Of a stretch of DNA of 64,000 bases, positions 17,255-25,792 are shown in pieces. The translations under genes were made by a program, and so were the position numbers. Within the stretch, counting starts at the first letter, position 1; every line of letters begins with the position of its first letter. The DNA lies in the NCBI GenBank assembly GCA_016713985.1, contig JADJOD010000018.1:1-64000 (forward strand), in the 5' to 3' direction. Source of the stretch: Lewinellaceae bacterium. Lineage in GTDB: Bacteria > Bacteroidota > Bacteroidia > Chitinophagales > Saprospiraceae. The notes beneath the pieces were generated by a model that saw only the letters and a list, made by a program, of their open reading frames with translations, made no database searches and was not told the origin of the DNA.

Positions 17255-18706
17255 TTACCGGCGAAGCAGTATCATCACAAAAATTGCCAATATAACGCAA
17301 AGCGTGGCGAGCAAACCGATAACCAGAGAATACCTCCTGCTGCGGTGCCGTTCTTTCTGCAATCGCTCCATCTCTTCCTGCATGCGATGCTGTTTTTCCT
17401 GCAATCGCTCCCTCTCTTCCCTCATTCTGCGCTCTTCCTCCAAACGCCGGGCTTTTGATTTTAAGACAGGAGCGACAAGTGTATCGTGCGAGAGTTCATA
17501 GGTGTAACCGCCGTCGCGGGAAGGCTCGGCACGAAGCAGATGGCTATCGACCAGTCTTCGCAGCGTTTCCTGAGATACCCCCCACATTTTGTGTATCTGG
17601 CCTTCATACAAGCTGAGCCTGCGTTGTTCTTCTTCAAAGACCAGCCCTTCTTCGATGAGCCGGCGTGCTTGTTGTTGATCTTCGTACGGCAAATCCTCCA
17701 GAGACCGTTCGTAATAGTATTCATATATATCATTGAAATCCCCGAAGTCATGTCTTTCAAGCAGCCTTTTGCCCGTTTTTAAGACCAGATTTTCGGCATA
17801 AGCTCCGATGATCTGCAATTGAAAAGGTTCTATGGATTTTGAGTCGCCTTTACTTAAGTAGTAAAATATTTGTGTCTGCGCATCTTTGGAGTATTCAAAT
17901 GAGGGCGACTGATAATCGCCCCGAAGCGCGGCAGGTTTTTCAAGTGCATCTCGCGCATTCAGCACGGCAAATGGGCGGAGTTCATAAATATTTTGTAAAA
18001 TAGTTGGATGAAAATGTTTTAGCCGGTCGAGATAACTCAGGCGGTCGCTGCGAATAGCGAACAAAGTCTGAACTTCAAGCGGCTTGTAGAGCATCTTAAG
18101 ATGCTCCGGATCAAGTGTTGTCACTGGAGCAGGCCCTAAAGAATTAGAATACAACTCGTCGCTGAGCCCCGGAGGCAATCTGCGATACAGCGCTTCCGCC
18201 AGTAATCGCGCTGCTGTTTCAATCTCCTCCTGTGGGTAAGAAAAAATTTCTTCTAATAAATCGAAGACTAAAACTACTCGCCGGACTTTATCGCCATCGC
18301 CCAGCTGGGCTCGTTTTAACCAAAGCCACCAGCTGTTAGGAGGGCAATATTTTTCCAGCCAATGCCACAGATTGTCGTATTGCCTGACCGAACCTGACGA
18401 AAACGTAGCCCATGATTTGATCTGATCGGCTATTGCAGATGAAAGATCGATTCCGGGTTGACCCTGCCAGGTACCCGTACGTATAGTTATCACCTGTACG
18501 CCGTCATGTAACAAACGAGGAATTATCCCGGCGTTAATCAAAGATGTTTTGCCATAACCGGACCTGGAGAAAATCGTTGTTGTTGTCCCGGCGTTGAAGC
18601 TGAGCAGGTTAATAACCTCTTCGATATCTTTTTCCCTGCCAAAGAATTCAGATTGCTGATGGATGCTAAAAGGCTGAGCACCCGGATAACGCCGTATCTT
18701 ATTCAT
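17255..18706 (-). CDS. nSTAND-type NTPase with coiled coil and C-terminal membrane anchor (483 aa)
   Basis: Novel-STAND (nSTAND1-like) ATPase. After the shared lead RRYPGAQPFS comes a P-loop, SRSGYGKTSLINAG (about residues 50-62), a Walker B-like stretch VVLVFDLLEEIFSYP (about 150), an arginine block AIRSDRLSYLD and the helical SHDTLVAPV motif near 405. A charged coiled coil rich in E, R and Q (about 415-450) leads to a single C-terminal helix, LVIGLLATLCVILAIF, so the protein is probably tail-anchored. The ATG at 18706 is chosen over the TTG at 18712; it begins 2 bases after the upstream stop, so the two genes are translationally coupled. It is the last gene of the SIR2/TIR/nSTAND set. STAND proteins act as switch-like sensors in conflict systems. 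Confidence 0.8.
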   Translation of the reverse strand: MNKIRRYPGAQPFSIHQQSEFFGREKDIEEVINLLSFNAGTTTTIFSRSGYGKTSLINAGIIPRLLHDGVQVITIRTGTWQGQPGIDLSSAIADQIKSWATFSSGSVRQYDNLWHWLEKYCPPNSWWLWLKRAQLGDGDKVRRVVLVFDLLEEIFSYPQEEIETAARLLAEALYRRLPPGLSDELYSNSLGPAPVTTLDPEHLKMLYKPLEVQTLFAIRSDRLSYLDRLKHFHPTILQNIYELRPFAVLNARDALEKPAALRGDYQSPSFEYSKDAQTQIFYYLSKGDSKSIEPFQLQIIGAYAENLVLKTGKRLLERHDFGDFNDIYEYYYERSLEDLPYEDQQQARRLIEEGLVFEEEQRRLSLYEGQIHKMWGVSQETLRRLVDSHLLRAEPSRDGGYTYELSHDTLVAPVLKSKARRLEEERRMREERERLQEKQHRMQEEMERLQKERHRSRRYSLVIGLLATLCVILAIFVMILLRR

Positions 18707-18708
18707 AA

Positions 18709-21171
18709 TCAAGGAAATTTATTTTGTTCACGTTCTATCAACCTTGTCAACCCAAGTGTAATTTGATTTCTCTTGAGATTGGCTTCCTGTATGCTGATTG
18801 TGCCAGATAAATAAGACCGTTCCAGTTGGCTAAACTGGTTTTTATACTGATAGAGCAGGAGCATATCCTCCTTACCCATATTATCCAATCCGTACTCTTC
18901 CAGAATTTGGATTGCTTGCCCGGTTTCATTTTCCTCCAACGATTTCATAGCCAGGTTCAACAAGGTCACTCTGTCCTGCGTCTGCGATACACCCCCGCTA
19001 TACCGGAATTCGTCTGCAAGTCGCCGGGCGAATTCTTCTATGGAGATGTCGATAAAACGGATACCGAAAACCCGCTCCAGGCGGCTCATGGTTTTTTCAT
19101 TGGGAGGGGTGTCGGTATTTCTAACGGCATAAATGATTGACCTGTCGTGAAACAAGAGCGACCAAAGCAGGATCATCATGTAACTTTTTTCAAAATCGAC
19201 GCCTACCAGAATCAGACTTCTTGCTTCACGAAGCGTTACCTTGATAGTATCCGGAATTCGGGAATTCAGAAGGAACTGAAGCCGCTCAAAGACGTCTTCA
19301 TAAGTAAGTGCCATCGAGTCCGGGCGTTCGGCCAGACCTAAAATATGAAGGATGAAAGGTCGTGACGGAGATGGATTAACACCACTATGCGACCAAGACC
19401 TGCCGTCGAGAGCTTTTACCTCCACTCTTCGCCCTGCCTGAGTGAATATTTTTTTTAAAATCCCCGTTTGTTCCAGAGAAAGAATCAGAGAAATGGGCAG
19501 ATGGGCAAAATGAGAAACGGGTTGGTCTTGAATACCAATCGTGTCGTAAAACCTTCTCATGTGAAAAGCAGCGTCCATTTTGGATAGAGCATCCCGAAAT
19601 TGGAACAACTGTTCGTCTTCATAGAAAAAATCGAAAAGCCTGTCGCCCTGGCTGTTGCAGAATTCACGTATGCTTTGGGGCAGCGATTTTCCGTCAGGAC
19701 CCCGAATCGCATCATCGCCAACAATGATTACAGCCTGATTGTGATGAATGTCATCAATTAATCTTTTCCAGTCGAGGCGCCCTCCTTTGCTGCCGATGTC
19801 GTATTTAAGTGTCCGGATTTCTTCATAAGTAGAATATTCTCTTTGCCGAAGTATCTCCTGGCGTCCCAGCGCATCTTCCAGGCTGTCCTTTGAACTGAAT
19901 ATCGGCTCGATCAGCGTATCATGAGAAATTTCGAAACGCATATTCATCGCTGCATCGGGCTCTTCCCGGATTAGACGTGTTCCAATAAGGGTGCGGAGCG
20001 TGTCGTCATCAATATCCGGATAATCACGTCTGATTTCCGCCAGAAATATAGGTCGCCTGATGCCGTTTTTATTGGGTTTTGAGCCGGTTCGAATGAGCAA
20101 CGCGTGTTCGATGAACTTCCGGGTGACATCCCGCTTTGCGGCGGGCAGCTTCTTCAAACAATTCTCATAAAATACCAGCAAAAAATTATCCAGATTAATG
20201 TTCTCGTCGCCCCGTGCCACGACCTCCCGCGGATGTGCCATCACATCCTCTTCGATCTGGCCACAAAGCAGTTGTATCTGGAAGGTCTCGATGTATTGTT
20301 CTTTCGTTTTGCCCAGAGTATCAAGCATTTGCGCCAGCAAATCCGGTGCGTAACGGAAGGCCGGGCATTTGAAATCGCCGGCTTCTTTGTCTAATGCTGC
20401 GGGCTGTACGATAGCGGTTTCGGCCTGCTCGCGGGTGAGGGGTTTTACTTCGTAAAAGTTTTTGACGATGTCGGGCAGGGCATCGGCCAACTGGTTGAGC
20501 TGGCTGATGCGATCGCTGCGGATGGCGAATACCGCCTTGAAATCGAGCGGCCGGTTGAGCCAGGCGTTTTCTTCGGGTGTAAGGCGTTGCTCCAGCTCGG
20601 GACGGCGAAGCAGCACATCGTGGAAATTGGCGGGTATTTTCCGGAATAGTGCCTCGCTGAGTAATCGTTTGAACAGGTTGATATCATCTTCCGGATACGA
20701 AAACAATTCCTCAAATTGATCGAAAATTAACAATATCTGGCAATCTTCGGGCAGCAGGTGTTGCAAATTTTTGAGGTGGTACCACAGGGAATTTTCCCTG
20801 AAAATGATCTTGTCCAAATAAAAAGGGGAGGGTTCGGTATGGGAAGATTCCTCCCGGATCATTTTTTGGATAAAACCGGCACTTTCGCTCAAGGGTGTTT
20901 TTTCTATATCGCCTGTTTCAGTGTAAAGCCCGAAACTGAATTTTTCCACACGCATGCCCGGCTCTTTTTTCAAGGCCGGCAGCACACCCGCATTGAGCAA
21001 AGAACTTTTGCCGATACCGCTTTTGGCATAGATCAGCAGGTGGGTATGCAGGCGCAACAGTTCGAGCACGGCAGCCACATCGGCATCGCGTCCGAAAAAA
21101 ATATCGCTCTGTTCCGAAGAAAAGGGCTCGGGACCGGGATAGCGGCGGCGTTCGTGTTTATGGATTGCCAT
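18709..21171 (-). CDS. nSTAND NTPase fused to a SIR2-like domain and an EAD11-like tail (820 aa)
   Basis: Multidomain conflict-type protein. Residues 10-425 form the nSTAND unit: the lead RRYPGPEPFSSEQ, a P-loop AKSGIGKSS at 49-57, a Walker B-like LLIFDQFEELFSYP with D151, E154 and E155, AIRSDR at 216-221 and ISHDTLIEP near 415. Residues 465-720 resemble the SIR2-like domain of the upstream gene (shared MALTYEDVFERLQFLLNSR and LILVGVDF). Its opening strand reads VIIVGDDA rather than the GAGxS of active sirtuins. Residues 733-814 match the pattern of effector-associated domain 11 as I recall it (NQFSQLERSYLSG, then EANLKRNQITLGL). The start at 21171 is favoured over 21201 because it gives the leader shared with the 17255 gene. 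It overlaps the TIR gene by 14 bases. Confidence 0.75.
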   Translation of the reverse strand: MAIHKHERRRYPGPEPFSSEQSDIFFGRDADVAAVLELLRLHTHLLIYAKSGIGKSSLLNAGVLPALKKEPGMRVEKFSFGLYTETGDIEKTPLSESAGFIQKMIREESSHTEPSPFYLDKIIFRENSLWYHLKNLQHLLPEDCQILLIFDQFEELFSYPEDDINLFKRLLSEALFRKIPANFHDVLLRRPELEQRLTPEENAWLNRPLDFKAVFAIRSDRISQLNQLADALPDIVKNFYEVKPLTREQAETAIVQPAALDKEAGDFKCPAFRYAPDLLAQMLDTLGKTKEQYIETFQIQLLCGQIEEDVMAHPREVVARGDENINLDNFLLVFYENCLKKLPAAKRDVTRKFIEHALLIRTGSKPNKNGIRRPIFLAEIRRDYPDIDDDTLRTLIGTRLIREEPDAAMNMRFEISHDTLIEPIFSSKDSLEDALGRQEILRQREYSTYEEIRTLKYDIGSKGGRLDWKRLIDDIHHNQAVIIVGDDAIRGPDGKSLPQSIREFCNSQGDRLFDFFYEDEQLFQFRDALSKMDAAFHMRRFYDTIGIQDQPVSHFAHLPISLILSLEQTGILKKIFTQAGRRVEVKALDGRSWSHSGVNPSPSRPFILHILGLAERPDSMALTYEDVFERLQFLLNSRIPDTIKVTLREARSLILVGVDFEKSYMMILLWSLLFHDRSIIYAVRNTDTPPNEKTMSRLERVFGIRFIDISIEEFARRLADEFRYSGGVSQTQDRVTLLNLAMKSLEENETGQAIQILEEYGLDNMGKEDMLLLYQYKNQFSQLERSYLSGTISIQEANLKRNQITLGLTRLIEREQNKFP

Positions 21172-21820
21172 GATGAAGTTCGGTAGCGATACGTTTGTCA
21201 ATTTCGAGCATCAATTGGCGGAACCCGGATTCTTCGTGGATTTGGGTCGTGAGGTTGTTCATGTTTTTTATCAAATTCATAAAATCGCCTATCATCCGGT
21301 GGATGTCGGAATACAAGCTGAGCTCTTCCACAAAAGAATTCTTGTAAGCCATGGTCGGAAACCGTTTGATCTCCGCATCCAGTTTTTGCATTTCTTCATA
21401 CCAGTAGTTTACGTACTCTCCGCGCTTGCCGTCTTCATACAGTTGGGCATCTTCCAGAACGATAGGAAAAATGCGATCATGAAGTTTGGCGTGTTTTTCC
21501 ATCTGCAATACTTCGTACATGCAGTTTCTGGATTGCAGGTAGTTTTTGCTGATAACCGGGATAATGTAATGGCTGGCGCCTATACGTTGCATGAATTCGC
21601 TTATTTTACCTGTATAGTTTAGTTCCATTCGATCCAGAATAGGGTTGTAGCCTTTTTCTTTCAGGTTATGATATAACTTATCCGCTATTGTGTCCGATTC
21701 CTTTCCCCAGGCATAAGAGATAAATATTTCCGGTTTGACGGTTTGAGGTTGAACCGATAACGGCCGAAGTGCAAATCCTTCCTCCAATGCTTCGGGGGGT
21801 TTGTGCATATGCCTGAGCAT
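21158..21820 (-). CDS. TIR-domain protein (220 aa), possibly the C-terminal half of a SIR2-TIR fusion
   Basis: TIR domain at residues 30-130: EIFISYAWGKESDTIADKL is the first strand and helix, ILDRMELNYTGKISEFM the BB-loop region, SHYIIPVISKNYLQS the D strand, and SRNCMYEVLQME carries the expected catalytic glutamate, E103. Bacterial TIRs of this type cleave NAD+ or make cyclic ADP-ribose signals. A helical tail of about 85 residues follows. As a separate gene it would start at ATG 21820 or 21808, inside the SIR2-like gene in another frame, an overlap of about 140 bases. That overlap, and the lack of any spacing signal, suggest it is the second half of the upstream protein separated by a one-base change. 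Confidence 0.8.
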   Translation of the reverse strand: MLRHMHKPPEALEEGFALRPLSVQPQTVKPEIFISYAWGKESDTIADKLYHNLKEKGYNPILDRMELNYTGKISEFMQRIGASHYIIPVISKNYLQSRNCMYEVLQMEKHAKLHDRIFPIVLEDAQLYEDGKRGEYVNYWYEEMQKLDAEIKRFPTMAYKNSFVEELSLYSDIHRMIGDFMNLIKNMNNLTTQIHEESGFRQLMLEIDKRIATELHHGNP

Positions 21821-22670
21821 GAAGAAATAAACGGTGAATAAATTCCTCCGGAGGTGTACTGACAAAAGAAACATTAAACTGCTCTCTGCAAAAGACCCGG
21901 ATATGTGGCGGCAGTGATTGGGAATACGCGTAAGTGCGCAGCCGGCTTTTTACTTTTTTGTACTGGAGCAATTGCAACAACAAGTGTACGTACCAGCGAT
22001 CCAGGCGGAACCCGAGCAGGATCAGGTGTTTGACGTTGTCATCGAGCAAGGCCGTTTTTACACTGTTGGGCAGTTTTTGCTGTCCGAGAATGGCAGCCAC
22101 ATACTCAAACATATCATCATAAGTAAGTATCAGTGAATCCGGGTCCTGCATGGACCCGGTAATCTGATAAAGCAAAGGGCATTCGGCGCTGGGAGCTGAC
22201 ATCACGGGAGGAGTGCCAAAACGGTTAAAATAATCGTGTGTATGCGGGAGGCGATGTTGTTCGAACGTTTTTCGCAAACAAGGGGCCGGAGAGGAATAAA
22301 TGACGAGATGAAAAGGGATCTGGGCGATTTCTTCATAATACGCCGTGGGATATGGCCTGAGGAACACCTTTTTCAAGTCATATCTCGCCTCGTTTTCTTC
22401 CGTTTCACTGCGAAACTGAAACAAATCTTCTTCCTTGTAATACTGCCTTACCCGGCGGCTGCGAAGCAAAGCCGCCGCTGTCAGGCGCGTGAAGGTGGTC
22501 GTCCGGCCGATCTTGTCCGTGGCTAAGCAGGCATCCGGCCCCAGCAGCAGCACACATTTGCCCGTTTGAATGGTCTGGACGATGAATTCGTAGTTCGGGA
22601 TTTCGAATTCTTCCACCGTCTCTCCGGCATTGTTTTTTCCTTTTAGGGGTACGGCTTTTTTTTCAAGCAT
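21678..22670 (-). CDS. SIR2-like domain protein (330 aa), probably fused to TIR in the intact form
   Basis: Related to the SIR2-like domain of the 820-residue protein downstream: GKCVLLLGPDACLATD is the opening nucleotide-binding strand, YDLKKVFLRPYPTAYYEEIAQ and SLILTYDDMFEYVAAIL the middle, and VKHLILLGFRLDRWYVHLLL the conserved C-terminal strand and helix. The SIR2 family includes NAD+-degrading immune effectors; GPDA replaces GAGxS here, so activity is uncertain. The ATG at 22670 is used rather than the TTG at 22688. The recognisable domain stops near residue 288 (EEFIHRLFLHA). The last 40 residues look like out-of-frame sequence and coincide with the TIR frame, which supports a frameshift at the C-run 21794-21799. 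Confidence 0.68.
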   Translation of the reverse strand: MLEKKAVPLKGKNNAGETVEEFEIPNYEFIVQTIQTGKCVLLLGPDACLATDKIGRTTTFTRLTAAALLRSRRVRQYYKEEDLFQFRSETEENEARYDLKKVFLRPYPTAYYEEIAQIPFHLVIYSSPAPCLRKTFEQHRLPHTHDYFNRFGTPPVMSAPSAECPLLYQITGSMQDPDSLILTYDDMFEYVAAILGQQKLPNSVKTALLDDNVKHLILLGFRLDRWYVHLLLQLLQYKKVKSRLRTYAYSQSLPPHIRVFCREQFNVSFVSTPPEEFIHRLFLHAQAYAQTPRSIGGRICTSAVIGSTSNRQTGNIYLLCLGKGIGHNSG

Positions 22671-22707
22671 GGTTTTTCGATGAATCAATTAAACAACGAA
22701 GGCATTT

Positions 22708-23487
22708 TTACCCACCGAGTTCCCGCACCCACCCCATATCCTCTTCTCCCAGTTCCGGCGGCGGCGGCACCACAGAATAATCGATGGAAAGGTGATAAGC
22801 CGCATCCTGATACACTTCACGAAGCGCTTGTTGCAGATCGAGCAGTACATCCGGATCAGGCGCCGACAAGGGTACCGGCACAACAGGAAGTGCCGCACGC
22901 AAATCTACGGGCCAAACATCGGTTTGAGCCTGGTTCGCCCGGGTCAGCGCGATGAGGTAAGCCGTTTTTTCCAAATTCGGATGTTGTGTGGGGCGGGTAC
23001 CGCGGCGCAGCAGGTCAATTTCAAGAAAATGAACGCCTGCCGTGTGCAGACGGCGGCGTTTTTGCAGATAGGTTTCCAAACCCGGCGCACGCTTGTTGAC
23101 AGGGGATAAAATCTCTACTGCGGTAATCAGGCGATTGTCGGCGGCATCCCGGATCTCCACAACCGGAACCGGCACTTCCACCGGGGTAATCACAGGAAAG
23201 GAAAATCCCGGCGGAGCAGGCGTATTTCCTTCGGAATAAACGATGGCGGGTTCTTTCAATGCTTTCCATGATCGCCCCAACAAGATCCCGACATCGGGAT
23301 ACATAACGCCCGCTTCGCTTTCGGGAAAATGGTCTTCCACGATATACCGGCTGATACGGGCTACATATTTGGGCAAAATCAAAGGCATTAATTGACGGCG
23401 AATTTGCGCAGCCAGGGCGTGATGCACGTCCGGCCACAAATCACCTTCAAGATAAGGGTCCATTCCGGGAAAAGGAGACATCTGCAT
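22708..23487 (-). CDS. DUF4058 family protein (259 aa)
   Basis: The start MSPFPGMDPYLEG is the hallmark of DUF4058, a family of unknown function seen in cyanobacteria and Bacteroidota, with similarity to Uma2-like nuclease folds. The central block ITAVEILSPVNKRAPG resembles the conserved E-x-LSP-xNK strand where nuclease-like folds place catalytic E and K. The ATG at 23487 (or 23481) is chosen because it brings the protein to family length; the longer frame to 23538 would overlap the cyclase gene. It lies between the cyclase and the SIR2-like gene on the same strand, 38 bp before the latter, so it may be part of that transcription unit. Confidence 0.78.
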   Translation of the reverse strand: MQMSPFPGMDPYLEGDLWPDVHHALAAQIRRQLMPLILPKYVARISRYIVEDHFPESEAGVMYPDVGILLGRSWKALKEPAIVYSEGNTPAPPGFSFPVITPVEVPVPVVEIRDAADNRLITAVEILSPVNKRAPGLETYLQKRRRLHTAGVHFLEIDLLRRGTRPTQHPNLEKTAYLIALTRANQAQTDVWPVDLRAALPVVPVPLSAPDPDVLLDLQQALREVYQDAAYHLSIDYSVVPPPPELGEEDMGWVRELGG

Positions 23488-23521
23488 GCGGTTTTGATAC
23501 ACAAACATACGTATAAAAGTC

Positions 23522-24829
23522 TCATTTTGCCAACGCATACCACATCTCCATCTCCACCTTGTTCTTCGTCGCGATCTTCCCCCGGTACCGCCATTCGAAC
23601 TCGGATTTCACCACTTCATAGGCCGCGCCGCTGACGTTGACGAGTCCGGGTTCGCAGGCTTCTTCCATACGCGCCGCAGTGTTCACGGTGTCGCCCCAGA
23701 TGTCGTAGGCGAATTTTTTGGTACCCACCACACCCGCAACAACGGGGCCGAAATGGATGCCGATACGCGCCTCGAAATACGGCCTTGCTTCGGCGATGCG
23801 TTTTTCCCGGAGTTTGTGCAAAAAATCCTGGATCTGCAGGGCGATCCGGATCATATCGGCGGGGCGTTCGTTGCGATCTGACAGACCGCTGGCGCAGATG
23901 TAGGCGTCGCCGACGGTTTTGATCTTTTCGACCCGGTTTCGGCCGATGATCTCGTCAAAACGGGAAAAGCAGTAGTCTAATTCGGTGATCAGTTCTTCGG
24001 GTTGCAGGTGTTCTGCGGCCCGGGTGAAACCCACAAAATCGATGAACATGACGGTTGCGTGTTCGTAACGCCGGGCAGCCACCTTGTTGCGTACGGTGAG
24101 TTCGGCAGCTACGGCAGGAGGCAGGATGTTGAGCAAAAGTTGTTCGCTACGCCGGCGTTTTTCCTCGATCATGGCGTTTTTTTCAGCCAGTTCACCCGCA
24201 ATACGCCGGTTGGCGCGTTGCCGGGTGTAGTAAAAAAACGTCATAACCAGCAACAAGCCGGCAAGTGCCGCCATCAGGATTTGTGATTCGCGGTTTTTTT
24301 GCGCCGCCAGCGCTTCCTGGGCTTCCTGGTGTTTGCGCCGCTGCTCTTCGGCGTAACGGCGTGAATTTTCCCGCAGCAGGGACACGTAGGCTCCGGACCA
24401 GTCGTACGCGGCTTTGTAATTGCCCTGCGCCGCGTTGATATCCCGCAGTTTTTCAACGGATTGCTGAACGATTGGTGTGGCGCCGGCTGCCAGGGCGGCT
24501 TCCCGGGCGCGGGCATACAGGGAAAGGGCTTCTTTATTCCGGTTGTTGCGCGCCGCGATGTCGGCGCCGACAATCGCGGCCTCGGCTTCCTTTTGTTTGT
24601 CCTGGAGGGACAACGCCGCCTGCAAAGCCCGGTCGGCATACAAGGCGGCTTTGACGTGGTCGGTGCTGATCAGATTTTTGGACAGGTTGAAAGCAATCGC
24701 CCACTGTTCGTTTTTGTCGTCTGTTTTGTGCAGGCGGTCCTCCAGTTCGGGAATGGACTGGGCCATTATATCGCCGGCAGCCAAAGCGGCGGTCAGCAGG
24801 ATCAAAAAAGCAAAAATGCGTTGAAACAT
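23522..24829 (-). CDS. Membrane class III adenylate cyclase with periplasmic sensor region (435 aa)
   Basis: An N-terminal signal sequence (FLILLTAALAAGDIMAQ) leads into a helical, TPR-like periplasmic region (about 25-180, repeated ALYADRALQAAL and ALSLYARAREAAL pairs). One membrane helix (about 184-201) and a linker follow, then a class III cyclase domain (about 250-435). Metal aspartates are D264 in MFIDFVGFT and D308 in KTVGDAYICASG. D376 in FAYDIWGD and the preceding lysines are the adenine-selecting type, and N383 and R387 in NTAARME are the transition-state residues, so ATP is the likely substrate and cAMP the product. The ATG at 24829 is preferred over TTG 24835. Confidence 0.85.
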   Translation of the reverse strand: MFQRIFAFLILLTAALAAGDIMAQSIPELEDRLHKTDDKNEQWAIAFNLSKNLISTDHVKAALYADRALQAALSLQDKQKEAEAAIVGADIAARNNRNKEALSLYARAREAALAAGATPIVQQSVEKLRDINAAQGNYKAAYDWSGAYVSLLRENSRRYAEEQRRKHQEAQEALAAQKNRESQILMAALAGLLLVMTFFYYTRQRANRRIAGELAEKNAMIEEKRRRSEQLLLNILPPAVAAELTVRNKVAARRYEHATVMFIDFVGFTRAAEHLQPEELITELDYCFSRFDEIIGRNRVEKIKTVGDAYICASGLSDRNERPADMIRIALQIQDFLHKLREKRIAEARPYFEARIGIHFGPVVAGVVGTKKFAYDIWGDTVNTAARMEEACEPGLVNVSGAAYEVVKSEFEWRYRGKIATKNKVEMEMWYALAK

Positions 24830-25164
24830 TGCCAAATAAGAGGTTGGAATCGGTCTGCAAATTAGGCAATAGACAACTTATTCGGCCAGGGGAATGCAGC
24901 AGAATGGCAATGACAGGCCCCTGAACGCCCGGGCCGATTGTCCAGAACCGAACGCAACTGTTCGGATTCGAACTGCTTTTGAATAAAATATCGAGTTTAA
25001 AATGCTGATTTTCAATAAAATAAAAAAATGGCATACGAATGGCGGGTTGATAAGGATTTATGAAGGTTTATAATATGCCCAGCAATTGATTTTTAGCACG
25101 CTTTTCCGTAAAAATCAACCTTTATTAACCCTCATCAACTTTATCAACCTTTTTTAGAAACATT
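24830..25164 (+). other. Divergent intergenic region with a dispersed repeat
   Basis: About 335 bases between the cyclase and the gene at 25165. The half nearest 25165 (25044-25152) holds an imperfect inverted repeat built on GGTTGATAA / TTATCAACC with AATCAACCTTTATTAACCC between. A related copy lies at 43631-43763. No convincing promoter box is visible. Confidence 0.5.
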
Positions 25165-25464
25165 ATGGCTTACATCGCAGTACCCATCCCGCCACTTCCG
25201 GGAAAACAGGACATCGAGATCGAAGTCACGATCAACGGCCAGAAACAACAACTGCACTACCGGGTAGAACTTTTCTACTGGGAAGACTGTGAAATGCCTT
25301 CGATCGACCGGGCCGAATGCCTGCGCCAAATGTTGTCGGGTTACGACGAAGACTGGACGCTCTACTACATCGGCACCCCCACCGATGCCTTCGTGCCCAT
25401 CACCTTTGTAAAAAAAGGCGACATCGCTATTCAGCGCAAGTTGATGCTCGGAGAAGCGGTGTAA
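25165..25464 (+). CDS. Small conserved-looking protein of unknown function (99 aa)
   Basis: A compact soluble protein without signal peptide or membrane helix. The first half is a run of beta-strand-like stretches (AYIAVPIPPLP, DIEIEVTINGQKQQLHYRVELF). The second half contains RAECLRQMLSGYDEDWTLYYIG and ends with VPITFVKKGDIAIQRKLML. I do not recognise a family. The open frame uses the same codon style as its neighbours and has a clear ATG, so it is probably a real gene. It is isolated, with about 330 bases of non-coding DNA on either side. Confidence 0.6.
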   Translation: MAYIAVPIPPLPGKQDIEIEVTINGQKQQLHYRVELFYWEDCEMPSIDRAECLRQMLSGYDEDWTLYYIGTPTDAFVPITFVKKGDIAIQRKLMLGEAV

Positions 25465-25646
25465 ATGCCGCATTTGGAAGAACAAGGGCTGCAATCGCTC
25501 AGATATTTTTATTTCACGCGAAGAGGCAGGGATTTCGCCAAGACACAAAGTGTTGAAATCCAGTCTTTTGCGCCTTGACGAATTTTTCCTTTGGACTTCG
25601 CGTGGAAAACCCCTGCGCATACAAGTGCCGGTCTATTTTCCAAACC
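25465..25646 (+). repeat. Non-coding region with degenerate inverted repeat
   Basis: Between 25512 and 25611 the left segment CACGCGAAGAGGCAGGG and the right segment containing CTTCGCGTG with AACCCCTGCG can pair imperfectly. This resembles the dispersed TTTCACGC-type repeats of Bacteroidota genomes. No coding potential is apparent. Confidence 0.45.
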
Positions 25647-25705
25647 TGTCCGAAACCGGACACCCCTGTCCGCTTTCGGGCATTTTTTCCTTATAAGTAT
25701 TTTTG
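25647..25705 (+). promoter_or_regulatory. Tandem palindromic operator overlapping a Bacteroidota promoter
   Basis: TGTCCGAAACCGGACA (25647-25662) is a near-perfect palindrome. A second copy with one arm mismatch, TGTCCGCTTTCGGGCA (25667-25682), begins exactly 20 bp later, placing both on the same helix face. The second copy covers the -33 position (TTTC at 25674-25677) of a promoter whose -7 box is TATTTTTG at 25698-25705. Transcription would start near 25712, about 80 bases before the lipoprotein gene. A repressor binding here would block the promoter. Confidence 0.6.
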
Positions 25706-25792
25706 TAAAACTTTGATTGTGAATGTTTTGAGTGGTTGGCAATTGAATTGCCTCTATTCCTGTAGCCAATCATATTTTAAAAACATCTTGCC

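Noticed and set aside
16821..22670. Prophage or integrative element signatures around the island
   Set aside because: No integrase, transposase, tRNA or flanking direct repeat was seen, so I do not call a mobile element here.
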